Assembly: GCA_018970725.1 (NCBI GenBank) | Contig: JAGWVU010000004.1 | Location: 62,001-126,000, forward strand | Source of the DNA: Verrucomicrobiota bacterium | GTDB taxonomy: Bacteria; Verrucomicrobiota; Verrucomicrobiia; Verrucomicrobiales; DEV007 | Reading direction: 5' to 3' | DNA: 64,000 bases | Part shown: positions 46,498-55,615 of the stretch, in pieces | Numbering within the stretch: the first letter of the stretch is position 1 | Layout: every line of letters begins with the position of its first letter | Translations under genes and position numbers: made by a program | Notes under the pieces: generated by a model | Database searches by the model: none | Told to the model about the DNA's origin: nothing | The model's input: the letters and a program-made list of their open reading frames with translations, nothing else

Positions 46498-49041
46498 CTA
46501 GGCCCGGGTGATCATCTCGTGGAGGTTGAAGAGAATCCGCGCCACGTGAGTCCACGCGGCGAGTTCGGCCCGGTCCACTTCCGGGGCAGTCGGGGCCAGA
46601 CCGACCTTGAGAAGGGCTTCGGCGGCGGGCAAATCCGCACGATAGCCCGCCAGCCGTTGCTCCACCACGGGCAGCAGCGTCGCCAGCTCCCCGGGTTCGG
46701 GCTCCCGTTGCAAGGCCTCCTGCCACGCCCAGCGCAGCCGGGCCGTGGAATCGCCCCGGCATTCCGAAAGGATCCGCGCGGCAAAGGCCCGCGCGGCTTC
46801 GACGTAGGTGGGATCATTGAGCAGAACCAACGCCTGCTGTGGAATGTTGGAACGGCTCCGCTCCGCGCTGCATTCCTCCCGGCTCGGGGCATCGAAGGCC
46901 AGAAGGGAAGGGTGGAGAAAGCTGCGTTGCCACCAAGTGTAAAGCCCGCGGCGATACTGCCCCGCGCCCTTGTCCGCGTCATAGGTGCGGGTGGGGAAGT
47001 TCAGATTTTCCCAGTATCCGTCCGGTTGGTAAGGCTTGACGCTCGGCCCCCCGATTTCCGGCACCAGCAGGCCCGCGGTCGCCAGCGCCTGGTCCCGCAC
47101 CAACTCGGCCTCGAGGCGGAACGGACTTTGGCGCGCCACTTCCCGGTTGTAGGGATCCAAGGCAAGCTGCTCCTTCGTGGGGATCGAGACCTGGCGATAG
47201 GTCTCACTGGTCACGATGAGACGGACCATGTGCCGCAGATCCCATCCGCTGTCCATGAATTCACAGGCCAGCCAGTCGAGCAACGCCTGATTCGGCGGGG
47301 TCTCTCCTTGCGCCCCCAGATCATCAAGCACCTTGCTCAGCCCGATGCCGAAGAACTGCTTCCACAACCGGTTCATGACCGTGCGGGCGGTCAGCGGATT
47401 TTCCGCGGAAACGAGCCAGCGGGCCAGATCGAGCCGGTTGAGCTCCCGATCCTCCACAACCGGCCGGGGAAGATAGGCCGGAAGCCCCGGTTTCATCACC
47501 TCGCCGCTCTCGTCCATCCAATTGCCGCGCGGCAGAATCCGCACGGTGCGTTTCTGCGCGGAACTCACGCTCACCAGACATTTTGGCAACGGGTTATAAA
47601 AGGCATCCCGTTCCTGCTGCGCTTTGGACAACGCATCGCGTTCCGCCTGAAACAGCACGGTTCCCCGGGCGAGGAAATAATCACGGACCGCTTCCTGTTC
47701 CGCCCGGGTCCGGGCCTTGGCCTCCTTCGCCAGGGAGGCCGCCGCCTTCTTCGCCCGCTGCACCTCCGCAGCCACCGCCGCCGCCCCGGGACGCAGTTCG
47801 GGAAGGGTCACCCCGTAGAGCGCCACATCCGCTTCCCACTGCGTCTGCGCGGCCTCGAGCTGGAGGCGGATCGCTTCAAATCCGGCTTTCGCCTTGTTGA
47901 GTTCGGCGTCAAGTTTGGCCAGTTGCGCCAATTGCGCGGGTGCGGCCACCACCATGCCATCCTCCCTGCGCCCGACGATCGGCTCGGATATGTCCGCAAA
48001 AAAGGCCCCCAGAGCGTAAAAATCACGCTGGGTGAAGGGATCGAACTTGTGGTCATGGCACTGGGCACAACCCGTCGTCTGGCCAAGCCAAGCCGCCCCG
48101 ATCGCCCGGACCCGATCCGTCAGCATCCGCTGCTCGTAATCCCGGGCCTGGGCCCCGCCCTCCTCCGTAGAGAGGAGAAGCCGGTTGAATCCCGAACCGA
48201 CCCGCGACTCCTGACTGGCATCCGCGAGGAGATCGCCCGCCACCTGTTCGATCGTAAAACGGTCGAACCGCTTGTTGTCGTTGAAACTCCGGATCACCCA
48301 ATCCCGCCAGGGCCAGACATTGCGCGGCGTGTCGCTGTGGTAGCCGATGGTGTCGGCATAGCGGACGACATCGAGCCAGCCGAGCGCCATGCGCTCCCCG
48401 TGGTGCGGATTCCGCAGCACCCGGTCCACCAGCTTGCTCCAGGCCTCGGGATCGGGATCATTGACAAATGCGGTCACCTCCGACGGCTTGGGCGGAAGTC
48501 CGACCAGATCCGTGTGGAGCCGGCGGATCAAGGTGCGTCGATCCGCCTCTTCAGAGGGGTTCAGCCCCACCTCCTCGAGTCGTTTCCTCACGAGAAAATC
48601 GACGCCGTTCCGGCCCGCCGGCACCGCGGCCTTGACCGGTTTCCCGTAGGACCAATGCGGCTGATACTCCCCGCCCTGGGCGATCCAACGTTTCAAGATC
48701 TCCTTGTCCCGCTCCGTGAGTTTCTTGTGGGAGTCCGGGGGCGGCATCAGCTCGTCCGCATCGGTCGACAGAATGCGCTCGACCAACAGACTGGCCGCCG
48801 GATCTCCGGGCACGAAGGCCTCCCGGTCCAAGGCGTCCTCCCGGCGATCAAGACGGAGCTTGGCCTTGCGATGCGCCGGATCGTTGCCGTGGCAAGAGAA
48901 ACAGTTGTCCGAAAGGATGGGCCTGACATCACGATTGAAGCCGATTTTCGACGGAAGGGGAAGCTCCGCAGCCCCCGTCGGGAACGGAATTCCAAATGGG
49001 AGCAGAACGACGAGGGCTTGCCTGAAAAGGGTGTGCTTCAT
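46498..49041 (-). CDS. PSCyt1/DUF1549/DUF1553 cytochrome-type protein
   Basis: About 847 residues. A Sec signal (KHTLFRQALVVLLPFGIPFPTGAAE) leads to a PSCyt1 domain (Planctomycete cytochrome c-like) with the haem motif CFSCHGND and the distal Met region ELMPPPDSHK. DUF1549 (about residues 120-330) and DUF1553 (about 520-785) follow, with a second CxxCH, GCAQCHDHKFDPF, inside the first. These proteins are abundant in Planctomycetes and Verrucomicrobia and usually pair with DUF1501 partners, probably in polysaccharide or sulfated-glycan breakdown, but no activity is proven. The frame is open to 49221; ATG 49041 starts the signal peptide. Confidence 0.9.
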   Translation of the reverse strand: MKHTLFRQALVVLLPFGIPFPTGAAELPLPSKIGFNRDVRPILSDNCFSCHGNDPAHRKAKLRLDRREDALDREAFVPGDPAASLLVERILSTDADELMPPPDSHKKLTERDKEILKRWIAQGGEYQPHWSYGKPVKAAVPAGRNGVDFLVRKRLEEVGLNPSEEADRRTLIRRLHTDLVGLPPKPSEVTAFVNDPDPEAWSKLVDRVLRNPHHGERMALGWLDVVRYADTIGYHSDTPRNVWPWRDWVIRSFNDNKRFDRFTIEQVAGDLLADASQESRVGSGFNRLLLSTEEGGAQARDYEQRMLTDRVRAIGAAWLGQTTGCAQCHDHKFDPFTQRDFYALGAFFADISEPIVGRREDGMVVAAPAQLAQLAKLDAELNKAKAGFEAIRLQLEAAQTQWEADVALYGVTLPELRPGAAAVAAEVQRAKKAAASLAKEAKARTRAEQEAVRDYFLARGTVLFQAERDALSKAQQERDAFYNPLPKCLVSVSSAQKRTVRILPRGNWMDESGEVMKPGLPAYLPRPVVEDRELNRLDLARWLVSAENPLTARTVMNRLWKQFFGIGLSKVLDDLGAQGETPPNQALLDWLACEFMDSGWDLRHMVRLIVTSETYRQVSIPTKEQLALDPYNREVARQSPFRLEAELVRDQALATAGLLVPEIGGPSVKPYQPDGYWENLNFPTRTYDADKGAGQYRRGLYTWWQRSFLHPSLLAFDAPSREECSAERSRSNIPQQALVLLNDPTYVEAARAFAARILSECRGDSTARLRWAWQEALQREPEPGELATLLPVVEQRLAGYRADLPAAEALLKVGLAPTAPEVDRAELAAWTHVARILFNLHEMITRA

Positions 49042-49229
49042 GAGGACAGGAAAAAGCGGTCCGGCCAGGGACATCCACGGGCGCGGCCCATTGAATCTTC
49101 GCGAAAAAGCGGTCCCGGCCCGCCCCACAGAAAAAAAACGAGCGGGATCGAAATCAAATCCCCGCACCGGTCGATTCCTCTCATGAAGGCCCGAAGGCCC
49201 CAAAACAAATCCAATCCTCAACCGATCCC

Positions 49230-49496
49230 ATGAAATCCATCCTCTCGATCCTCTGCATCATCGCCTGCCTCGGTCTCACCGGCGGCAACGCCCAAGCCGG
49301 CGGCAAGCGCTACTCCTATTCCAACAATCATTGCGTTTACAAAACGCACACCTGCGAGGTGAACCGCTGCCGACACAAAAAAATGGGCTACGACGCTTGC
49401 GGCCATTGCTACACCTACTGGATCACCGTGGTGACCTACCGCGATTACTACAGCAACGGCACCACCCGGAGTTATCAAGTCACCTACAACGGCTGA
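49230..49496 (+). CDS. Small exported Cys-rich protein
   Basis: 88 residues: a Sec signal (MKSILSILCIIACLGLTGGNAQAG, cleavage near residue 23) followed by a compact mature chain of about 64 residues rich in Tyr, His and Lys. The mature part has five Cys (HC, TC, RC, AC, HC), so disulfide or metal binding is likely. The end is beta-like (TYWITVVTYRDYYSNGTTRSY). I do not recognise a family. It is divergent from the PSCyt1 gene, with 188 bases between starts and AT-rich runs that can hold promoters. The 289 bases after it, to the sigma factor start, contain no supported gene. Confidence 0.6.
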   Translation: MKSILSILCIIACLGLTGGNAQAGGKRYSYSNNHCVYKTHTCEVNRCRHKKMGYDACGHCYTYWITVVTYRDYYSNGTTRSYQVTYNG

Positions 49497-49785
49497 TCCG
49501 GTGGCGCGGCCGGAACCGATCCGAACCCCGGACGAATCCACCTCCCGATTCCTTTCCATGCGTTCCCTGGTTCTTCCCCCGCCCTTCCGTCCTCCCGGTG
49601 GCAATACTTGCTCTTTTCCCGGTCTCATGCTAGGAAACGCGCGACCCGGATCCTCGCGGCCCATCGGTGTCTCGTGCCCGCACAGCCTGATTCCCCGCGT
49701 TCTGGTCAGGGTCAGAACTCCGGAAACCCTCTTCGCGGTCCACAGCTTGGCGGATCGCCAGGGGTTGTCCGGCAGGACCGCTTTC

Positions 49786-50406
49786 ATGGGCACGGAACAG
49801 AGCAACACGGACAGGGAGGACGGGGGCGGGGCCCTGCCGGACATCCCCCTTGCCCTGCTCCGGGCCAACGACGCCACCGCCTGGCAGAGCGCCCAACGCA
49901 TTCTCTGGGAACGCATGTGGCGCGCCGTCCACCGCAAAATGCCGTTGGCCACCGAGTCCCAACTCAGCGATCTCGTTTCCGAAATCCTCTGCGACCCGGT
50001 CGTCGCCCAACTCTTTGAGCCCGAATCCGACGCCTTCCGCGCCCTCAGGACGTTTTCCGACCTCGTGAATCTCGCCTGTCACATCGCCGGGCTCCGGGCC
50101 ATCGACAAAATCCGGCAATCGGTCCGCCGGGGCCCCCACATCCCCTTGGAAGATGAAGCCCTTCCCCCGGTTTCACCCGGGGGCGACGAGAGCGACGCGA
50201 TTCAGTCCGCCCTGCTCCAGATTGAGGATCGCTACCGGGAGCCCCTTCTGCTCCATTACTTCGAAGGGCTCGGCACCCAGGCGATCGCCGACCGGCTGAC
50301 CCTCCCCAAAGGAACCGTTTGCACCCTCCTGAGCCGGGGTCGGGAAGCGATCCGCAAGGTTCTTGAGCAGGACGGCTTCCCCCTTTCCACCGCCCCTTCG
50401 CCATGA
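49786..50406 (+). CDS. ECF-like RNA polymerase sigma factor
   Basis: About 206 residues. The N-terminal half (about residues 20-120) is a helical sigma region 2-like segment with only weak match: ILWERMWRAVHRKMPLATE, then FSDLVNLACHIAGLRAIDKIRQSVRRGP. The C-terminal half has a good sigma region 4 helix-turn-helix: YREPLLLHYFEGLGTQAIADRLTLPKGTVCTLLSRGREAIRKVL (in parts, about residues 148-192). It overlaps the next gene by ATGA, as is usual for ECF factors and membrane anti-sigmas. The frame is open upstream to 49501, but ATG 49786 gives a normal ECF length. Confidence 0.75.
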   Translation: MGTEQSNTDREDGGGALPDIPLALLRANDATAWQSAQRILWERMWRAVHRKMPLATESQLSDLVSEILCDPVVAQLFEPESDAFRALRTFSDLVNLACHIAGLRAIDKIRQSVRRGPHIPLEDEALPPVSPGGDESDAIQSALLQIEDRYREPLLLHYFEGLGTQAIADRLTLPKGTVCTLLSRGREAIRKVLEQDGFPLSTAPSP

Positions 50407-51263
50407 ATCCCAACCCCGGCCCGCGACAGACGCTCGAAAACCTTTTCGGCCCGTTGGAACCCAACGAGGCGGACGAGGTGCTCGCGGATTTGCACCAACG
50501 GAATGCCTCGCTCTCCGGGGAGGAGCCCACCCACCTGCTGTTGACCCGGGCGGCCGCCCACGCCCCCAGGCCCCTCCACGCTCCGCCCCCCCCGATGCCG
50601 GACCACACCCTGCTCCGCCTCGAAGGCATCCGCCACCTCGGCGCTCAGTCCGTGGCTCCGGACCGCCTAGCCCCCGAGCCCCCGCCCCAGCGGCGTGATT
50701 CGGGCTGGTCCGCCTTTCTCACCCTGGCCCTTGGCGCCCTCGCCGGCGTCGTGGTCGTCGCGATGTTCTCCCACCGGAACCATCCCGCCACAGGCCCCTC
50801 TTCCGGTCCCGCCATCGCTGCCCGGGTTCTGACTCCCGGCGGGGAAACCGGTTTCACGCGCCCCACTCTGACTTGGGAGCTGAAGGACCCGGTTCCCGTC
50901 CGTGCCGAAATCGTCGAGACCGGGACCGGAAACGTCGTGGCCTCCGCCGGCCCGGCCTTCTCCCCGCTCACCTTCGAGCGGTTGTCCCCCACGGACCTCG
51001 TTCCCGGCAGGGCGTATGAAGTCCGGCTCATTTCCCCGGACCGCGTTCCGGTCCATTCGAAGGGGTTCAAGGTCGCTACCGACGCCCGGGGGGGCCCGGT
51101 CCGGGAACGCTCCCTGGACGGCGTCATCCGCCAATGTGAGGACTTCATCACCCGGAACCGGCCCGGGGACGCGTGGATGCTCTGGGCGGAACTGACCGAG
51201 ACCGAAAAGAGCGATCCCAGGATGCAGGCCCTGAAGCGGCGCATCCTGGAACTAGCGGGTTGA
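50403..51263 (+). CDS. Single-pass membrane protein, candidate anti-sigma factor
   Basis: 286 residues. A cytoplasmic N-terminal part (about 1-98, Pro/Ala/His-rich with acidic patch PLEPNEADEVLADLHQR) is followed by one membrane helix (about 101-122, AFLTLALGALAGVVVVAMF). A periplasmic beta domain (about 140-235, TPGGETGFTRPTLTWELKDPVPV..., Ig/fibronectin-like) and a helical C-terminal end complete it. Layout, topology and the 4-base overlap with the sigma gene suggest an anti-sigma partner. There is no zinc-binding HxxxCxxC anti-sigma motif, so this is inferred from position only. xylA begins 52 bases downstream. Confidence 0.55.
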   Translation: MNPNPGPRQTLENLFGPLEPNEADEVLADLHQRNASLSGEEPTHLLLTRAAAHAPRPLHAPPPPMPDHTLLRLEGIRHLGAQSVAPDRLAPEPPPQRRDSGWSAFLTLALGALAGVVVVAMFSHRNHPATGPSSGPAIAARVLTPGGETGFTRPTLTWELKDPVPVRAEIVETGTGNVVASAGPAFSPLTFERLSPTDLVPGRAYEVRLISPDRVPVHSKGFKVATDARGGPVRERSLDGVIRQCEDFITRNRPGDAWMLWAELTETEKSDPRMQALKRRILELAG

Positions 51264-51315
51264 AGCAAGGATTCCCGCTTGACCGTTCCCGCTCCCCCGC
51301 GAGAGTGAGCGTCCC

Positions 51316-52629
51316 ATGAGCGGCGAATTTTTTCCAGGCATCCCCACCATAGCTTACGAGGGCCCCAAGTCCCGCAATCCGCTGGCCTTCAAGCACTACA
51401 ATGCCAGCGAAGTCGTTGGTGACAAGACCATGAAGGAGCATCTCCGCTTCGCTTGCGCCTACTGGCACACGATGCGGAACGGATTGGCGGACCCGTTCGG
51501 CGGACCCACGGCGGAGCGCCCTTGGGATGATGGCAGTGATTCGGTGGACAATGCGCGGAAGCGGGTCTGGGCCATGTTCGAGTTCATGCAGAAGGTCGGG
51601 ATCGACTTTTACTGCTTCCATGACCGGGACGTCGCCCCGGAATTGAACGACCTCACCGCGTCGAACCAAGCGCTGGACGCGGTGGCGGATGAATTGCTCA
51701 AGGCGCAAAACCAGACCGGCATCAAACTGCTGTGGGGCACCGCCTGCCTCTTTTCCCACAAGCGCTACAATCAGGGAGCCGGGACCTCGCCCGACGCCGA
51801 CGTCTTTGCCTATGCCGCCGCCCAAGTGAAAAAAGCCCTTGAGGTGACCCACCGCCTCGGAGGGGAAGGTTATGTTTTCTGGGGAGGACGCGAGGGTTAC
51901 GCGACCCTTTGGAACACCGACATGAAACGCGAACTGGGTCATCTGGCCCGCCTCCTTCACATGGCCGTGGCCCACAAGCGGAAAATCGGTTTCCAAGGCG
52001 CGTTCTACATCGAGCCGAAACCGCGGGAACCCTCCACCCACCAATATGATTCCGATGCCGCCGCCTGCCTCAATTTCCTCCGGGAGCACGGGCTGATGGG
52101 AGAACTCTCCCTCAACATCGAAACCAACCATGCCACCCTGGCCGGACACACCATGATGCACGAACTCCGCGTGGCCCGGGAGGCGGGAGCCCTCGGATCC
52201 ATCGATGCCAACACCGGAGACGAATTGATCGGGTGGGATACGGACCAGTTCCCCACCAACATCTACCTCACCACCCAAATCATGATCGAGGTGTTGCGCA
52301 TGGGAGGTTTTGCCACCGGCGGTCTCAACTTTGACGCCAAATGCCGCCGCGAGAGCTTCGAACCCGTCGACCTCTTCCACGCCCACATCGGGGGCATGGA
52401 TGCCTTTGCGCGCGGTTTGAAAACGGCTCATGCCATCATCGGGGACGGGCGGATCGATGCTTTCGTGAAGGAGCGCTATCAGTCGTTCGACGCCGGGATC
52501 GGGGCCAGAATCGAGGCTGGAAACGCGACCTTGGAAGATTGCGAGGCCCACATTCTCGCCACTGGCGAACCCTCCACCCGCAGCGGCCGTCAGGAAATGC
52601 TCGAGAACATCATCAACGAGTTCATCTAA
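51316..52629 (+). CDS. xylA: Xylose isomerase XylA
   Basis: This 437-residue class II xylose isomerase converts D-xylose to D-xylulose. Motifs: [14 protein letters not shown] (catalytic His and Asp, about residues 95-108), [11 protein letters not shown] (about 191-201), the metal-site stretches [16 protein letters not shown] and [15 protein letters not shown] (about 235-280), and LDANTGDE-like [22 protein letters not shown] (about 333-346) and [15 protein letters not shown] are also family marks. Length and motifs match fully. No xylulokinase or transporter is adjacent. The next gene begins 7 bases after its stop. Confidence 0.97.
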   Translation: MSGEFFPGIPTIAYEGPKSRNPLAFKHYNASEVVGDKTMKEHLRFACAYWHTMRNGLADPFGGPTAERPWDDGSDSVDNARKRVWAMFEFMQKVGIDFYCFHDRDVAPELNDLTASNQALDAVADELLKAQNQTGIKLLWGTACLFSHKRYNQGAGTSPDADVFAYAAAQVKKALEVTHRLGGEGYVFWGGREGYATLWNTDMKRELGHLARLLHMAVAHKRKIGFQGAFYIEPKPREPSTHQYDSDAAACLNFLREHGLMGELSLNIETNHATLAGHTMMHELRVAREAGALGSIDANTGDELIGWDTDQFPTNIYLTTQIMIEVLRMGGFATGGLNFDAKCRRESFEPVDLFHAHIGGMDAFARGLKTAHAIIGDGRIDAFVKERYQSFDAGIGARIEAGNATLEDCEAHILATGEPSTRSGRQEMLENIINEFI

Positions 52630-52636
52630 GGTCCGC

Positions 52637-53287
52637 ATGTTACGCTTCGGGCTGTTCGGGATCACGGTGACCGTGGAGCCATTCTTCTGGCTCACGGCCC
52701 TCCTCCTGAATAGTCAGGCGTTCAGCGCCGGACCGGAGATGATCCCGGACCTGGCCGCCTGGGTCTTCGTGGTCCTCGTGTCCGTCCTCTGGCACGAACT
52801 CGGCCACGCCCTGGCCTTCCAGCGCTTCGGGTATCGCCCCGAAATCGTCTTGCAGGCCTTTGGCGGGGCCACCTCCGCCCCCGGTTCCTCCAAAATGTCC
52901 CGCTGGACGGACATCACCGTCACCCTCGCCGGTCCCATCTTTGGCCTCGGTCTCTGGGCCGTTCTCACGGTTCTCCAAGGGCGCGGCATCATCCCCCCGA
53001 TGAACCAACTCCCCCGGGGCGGACAACTCATCATGGGGTATCTCCTGATGGCCAATCTCTTGTGGTCCATCCTCAATCTGATTCCCATCTACCCGCTCGA
53101 TGGCGGAAGAATCCTCCTCGCCCTCTTCGGACCACGTCACCTGCGGGCGGCCCTGATCACCACCATCGGCGTCGGCATCCTCTTCTGCGCCCTCGTCGCT
53201 GCGGTCTACTTCGATCCCCTCATCCTGCTCATCATCGTGCTCATGACCTATCAAAACTACCAACGGCTCAAGGCGACCGGATTTTGA
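52637..53287 (+). CDS. Site-2 protease family zinc metalloprotease (M50)
   Basis: 216 residues with five or so membrane helices. The zinc motif is HELGH (about residues 54-58, in SVLWHELGHALAF), and the third ligand sits in the motif LNLIPIYPLDGGRIL (about 144-158). A PDZ or CBS domain is absent, so it is the minimal form of M50 protease, related to SpoIVFB-like and RseP-like enzymes in mechanism but without PDZ. It probably cleaves a membrane protein within the bilayer; the nearby sigma/candidate anti-sigma pair is a tempting but unproven substrate. A weak SD (AAGG) precedes ATG 52637. Confidence 0.87.
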   Translation: MLRFGLFGITVTVEPFFWLTALLLNSQAFSAGPEMIPDLAAWVFVVLVSVLWHELGHALAFQRFGYRPEIVLQAFGGATSAPGSSKMSRWTDITVTLAGPIFGLGLWAVLTVLQGRGIIPPMNQLPRGGQLIMGYLLMANLLWSILNLIPIYPLDGGRILLALFGPRHLRAALITTIGVGILFCALVAAVYFDPLILLIIVLMTYQNYQRLKATGF

Positions 53288-53369
53288 GTCCCGGTCCGGC
53301 GATCCGTCCATTGCGACATCGCTCCCGTTTTGTAGTGGTGCAATGTCCTCACGTAGGCAATAATGCAGG

Positions 53370-53642
53370 ATGAGCGATAACGGGAATCATCGATCCGTCG
53401 GCAAATCCATCGTCACAGGGATCTTGGGCCTCCTCTCCTTGGCCTACCTCGTGAACCCCACGTTTGGTGTTTTTGAATTCATTCCGGACAACATTCCGGG
53501 AGTGGGAAACCTCGACGAAGCCGGCGCGGCGGCAATTCTGATCGCTAGCCTGGCCTACTTCGGGCTCGACATCACCAAGTTGTTCGGCGGAGGGAAGAAG
53601 GGGGCGGAAAAGCCGGTCTCCGGGAAGGTGGTCGAGGACTGA
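53370..53642 (+). CDS. Small membrane protein resembling DUF1232
   Basis: 90 residues with two hydrophobic segments (about 11-30 and 48-67). The pattern SLAYLVNPTFGVFEFIPDNIPGVGNLDEAGAAAILIA recalls DUF1232/YkvA-like proteins, where NP.D.IPD.IP.LG.LDD is conserved. Here the Asp after NP is replaced (NPTFGVFEF). Function is unknown. The C-terminal tail is Lys/Gly-rich. It is convergent with the outer-membrane barrel gene, with 18 bases between stops. Confidence 0.6.
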   Translation: MSDNGNHRSVGKSIVTGILGLLSLAYLVNPTFGVFEFIPDNIPGVGNLDEAGAAAILIASLAYFGLDITKLFGGGKKGAEKPVSGKVVED

Positions 53643-53660
53643 GGTCCCCGCCACACGGCC

Positions 53661-54155
53661 TCAGAACGGAATGCGGACGCCAAGACGGGCGACCGTGAAA
53701 TTCTCCTGTCCGACGACCCAGTTGTAAATCCCGTCTGCGAAAATGCCGGGTCCTCCGGGTTGGAAACGGACGTCAAGCCCCCCCCCGAGGCGATAGAGGG
53801 CTGCGGAATCACCATTGGTCCGGGCGCCGCCGCCGATCACCAGGTAAGGGGCGATGCTGGCCTCTGAGATGGGGTAGCGCAGCACCACGTCCGCGCTGAC
53901 GGTGTGGATCTCATCCTCAAAAGCGAACACGCCGTAACTGGCGTCGATCCCGACTTCGGGCGTGAAAAAGTAAGCGAGGCTGACGCCGCCACCGAACTCG
54001 CCGGATCCCGAACCATCCGGGATGGCGCCGCCACCGAAAACGCCCAGCTCGAACCCGGTGCCGAAATGGCTCGGGTCCTCGGGAACGGGGTCCTTGGCCC
54101 AGCCCGAGCCCGGAAACCCGAAGGCCAGAAGAAACATGACGATGGCGCGACGCAT
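53661..54155 (-). CDS. Outer-membrane beta-barrel protein (OmpW/porin-like)
   Basis: 164 residues with a Sec signal (MRRAIVMFLLAFGFPGSGWA). The rest alternates polar and hydrophobic residues, typical of small 8-strand barrels: FELGVFGGGAIP, FGGGVSLAYFFTPEVGIDASYGVF, APYLVIGGGAR and RLGGGLDVRFQPGG. The chain ends ARLGVRIPF, matching the usual terminal aromatic of outer-membrane barrels (Phe). Length is short but complete. It ends the divergent arrangement with the initiator tRNA, whose start is 147 bases away. Confidence 0.75.
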   Translation of the reverse strand: MRRAIVMFLLAFGFPGSGWAKDPVPEDPSHFGTGFELGVFGGGAIPDGSGSGEFGGGVSLAYFFTPEVGIDASYGVFAFEDEIHTVSADVVLRYPISEASIAPYLVIGGGARTNGDSAALYRLGGGLDVRFQPGGPGIFADGIYNWVVGQENFTVARLGVRIPF

Positions 54156-54301
54156 CTATGGTAGCATCCCGAGCAACCACCCCTCCGTCAAGAGAAATCG
54201 GGTCAACAGGTCCCTTGGGATGCCTCTGGCCACGCCCCCAGCAAAAACCTTTTTCTATTTGCGTTCCCCGGTCTTCGCCATCATGTTTCCTCCCTGAATC
54301 C

Positions 54302-54374
<73 letters not shown>

Positions 54375-54384
54375 TTTGCTTCAA

Positions 54385-54415
54385 GGCTCCGATCCACATG
54401 GATCGGAGCCTTTTT
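54385..54415 (+). terminator. Strong intrinsic terminator after initiator tRNA
   Basis: GGCTCCGATCC (54385-54395), loop ACAT and GGATCGGAGCC (54400-54410) form a perfect 11-bp stem followed by TTTTTCTTT. It ends the tRNA transcript 10 bases after the mature tRNA and is the clearest intrinsic terminator in the window. Confidence 0.95.
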
Positions 54416-54486
54416 CTTTGCCGGACCGGGGTTTGCCCGCTCTCCACAGTTGCCAAACCTCCCGGCCTTGCCGAGGATAGCCGCGC

Positions 54487-55563
54487 ATGTCCCGAACGCT
54501 GGAAGAGATTCGTGTCGCGATCGACGCCCTCGATACCCAACTCCTCAATCTGCTGAATCAGCGGGCTGATTTGGTGCACGAAGTCGGTGAGATCAAACGC
54601 CGCGAGGGGCTCGAAATCTATGCGCCGGAGCGGGAGGAGAAACTTCTGCTCCGGTTGATCGATTTGAATCAAGGGCGGCTCGCGCCCCAATCCATCCGGG
54701 CGATCTACCGCGAGATCATGTCGGCGGCCCTTGCTCTCGAGGAAGACCTTAAAATCGCGTTCCTCGGCCCCGAAGGAACCTGGACCCATCAGGCGGCGGT
54801 CACCAAGTTCGGCCGCAGCCTGCGCTACGTCGCCCAGAAAAGTCTGGCGGACGTCTTCAGCGAGGTGGAGCATCGCAATGCCGATTACGGGGTGGTCCCG
54901 GTGGAAAATTCCATCGAGGGAGCCGTGCACCACACGCTCGATCTCTTCGCGAATTCCCCGCTCAAAATCTGCGCCCAGATCCAGATCGGCATCGAAAACA
55001 ATCTATTGGCAAACGCTCCGGTGACCCGTTTGCATCGCCTCTACTCCAACCCCGAGGTCTTCGGCCAATGCCGGCGTTGGATCACCGCCCACTTTTCCCA
55101 CGCCGAATTGATCGAGGTCGCCTCCACCGCCGAGGCCGCCGCGATGGCGAAAAATGATCCCGAGGCCGGAGCCATCGGGGGAGCCCTTCTCGCTGAACTG
55201 CACGGAATCGCCATCCAGGAACGGGCGATCCAGGACGATGTCACCAACACGACGCGTTTCCTCGTCATCGGTCACCGGACTTGTCCCCCGACCGGGCACG
55301 ACCGCACGTCGATCGTGTTCGCGATCGCAGACGAGCCGGGCGCGCTGCATGACGCCCTGCAACCCTTCAACCGATTCAAGATCAATTTGGCCAAAATCGA
55401 GAGTCGCCCCAACCGGCGAGAAAGGTCGGGCCACCTCTTCCACGTGGATGTAGCAGGCCATTTCACCGATCCCGAGTTGCAGACCGCCCTGGAAGACCTG
55501 CGGGAACATTGCAGTTCCGTGAAGATTCTGGGGAGCTACCCCGACAACTCGACCGATCGTTGA
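54487..55563 (+). CDS. pheA: Bifunctional chorismate mutase/prephenate dehydratase PheA
   Basis: 358 residues: AroQ-type chorismate mutase (about 1-90, EEIRVAIDALDTQLLNLLNQRADLV...IKR), prephenate dehydratase (about 92-270, with IAFLGPEGTWTHQAA, the catalytic VENSIEGAVHHTLDLF and TTRFLVIG) and ACT regulatory domain (about 278-355, with GALHDALQPF and SRPNRRERSGHLFHVDVAG, including the ESRP-type Phe-binding motif). It makes phenylpyruvate for phenylalanine synthesis and is expected to be inhibited by phenylalanine. A GAGGA Shine-Dalgarno sequence lies 10 bases before ATG 54487. Confidence 0.96.
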   Translation: MSRTLEEIRVAIDALDTQLLNLLNQRADLVHEVGEIKRREGLEIYAPEREEKLLLRLIDLNQGRLAPQSIRAIYREIMSAALALEEDLKIAFLGPEGTWTHQAAVTKFGRSLRYVAQKSLADVFSEVEHRNADYGVVPVENSIEGAVHHTLDLFANSPLKICAQIQIGIENNLLANAPVTRLHRLYSNPEVFGQCRRWITAHFSHAELIEVASTAEAAAMAKNDPEAGAIGGALLAELHGIAIQERAIQDDVTNTTRFLVIGHRTCPPTGHDRTSIVFAIADEPGALHDALQPFNRFKINLAKIESRPNRRERSGHLFHVDVAGHFTDPELQTALEDLREHCSSVKILGSYPDNSTDR

Positions 55564-55615
55564 GCGGCCCGGTTTCAACGGCAACTCCTTCAACTCCAAC
55601 CGCTCCCTCAAATCC

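Noticed and set aside
49188-49202. GGCC-CGAA-GGCC hairpin before the small Cys-rich gene
   Set aside because: Only four base pairs, no T-tract; too weak to call a terminator or regulatory RNA.
46519-49233. A 904-codon open frame on the plus strand
   Set aside because: It lies antisense to the DUF1549/DUF1553 gene. High GC at third codon positions removes stops on the opposite strand; the translation is rich in Arg/Gly/Pro/His and shows no domain.
49501-49785. Longer start for the sigma factor (95 extra residues)
   Set aside because: The extension is Pro/Arg/Ser-rich without sigma-like character, and the ATG at 49786 gives the normal ECF length.
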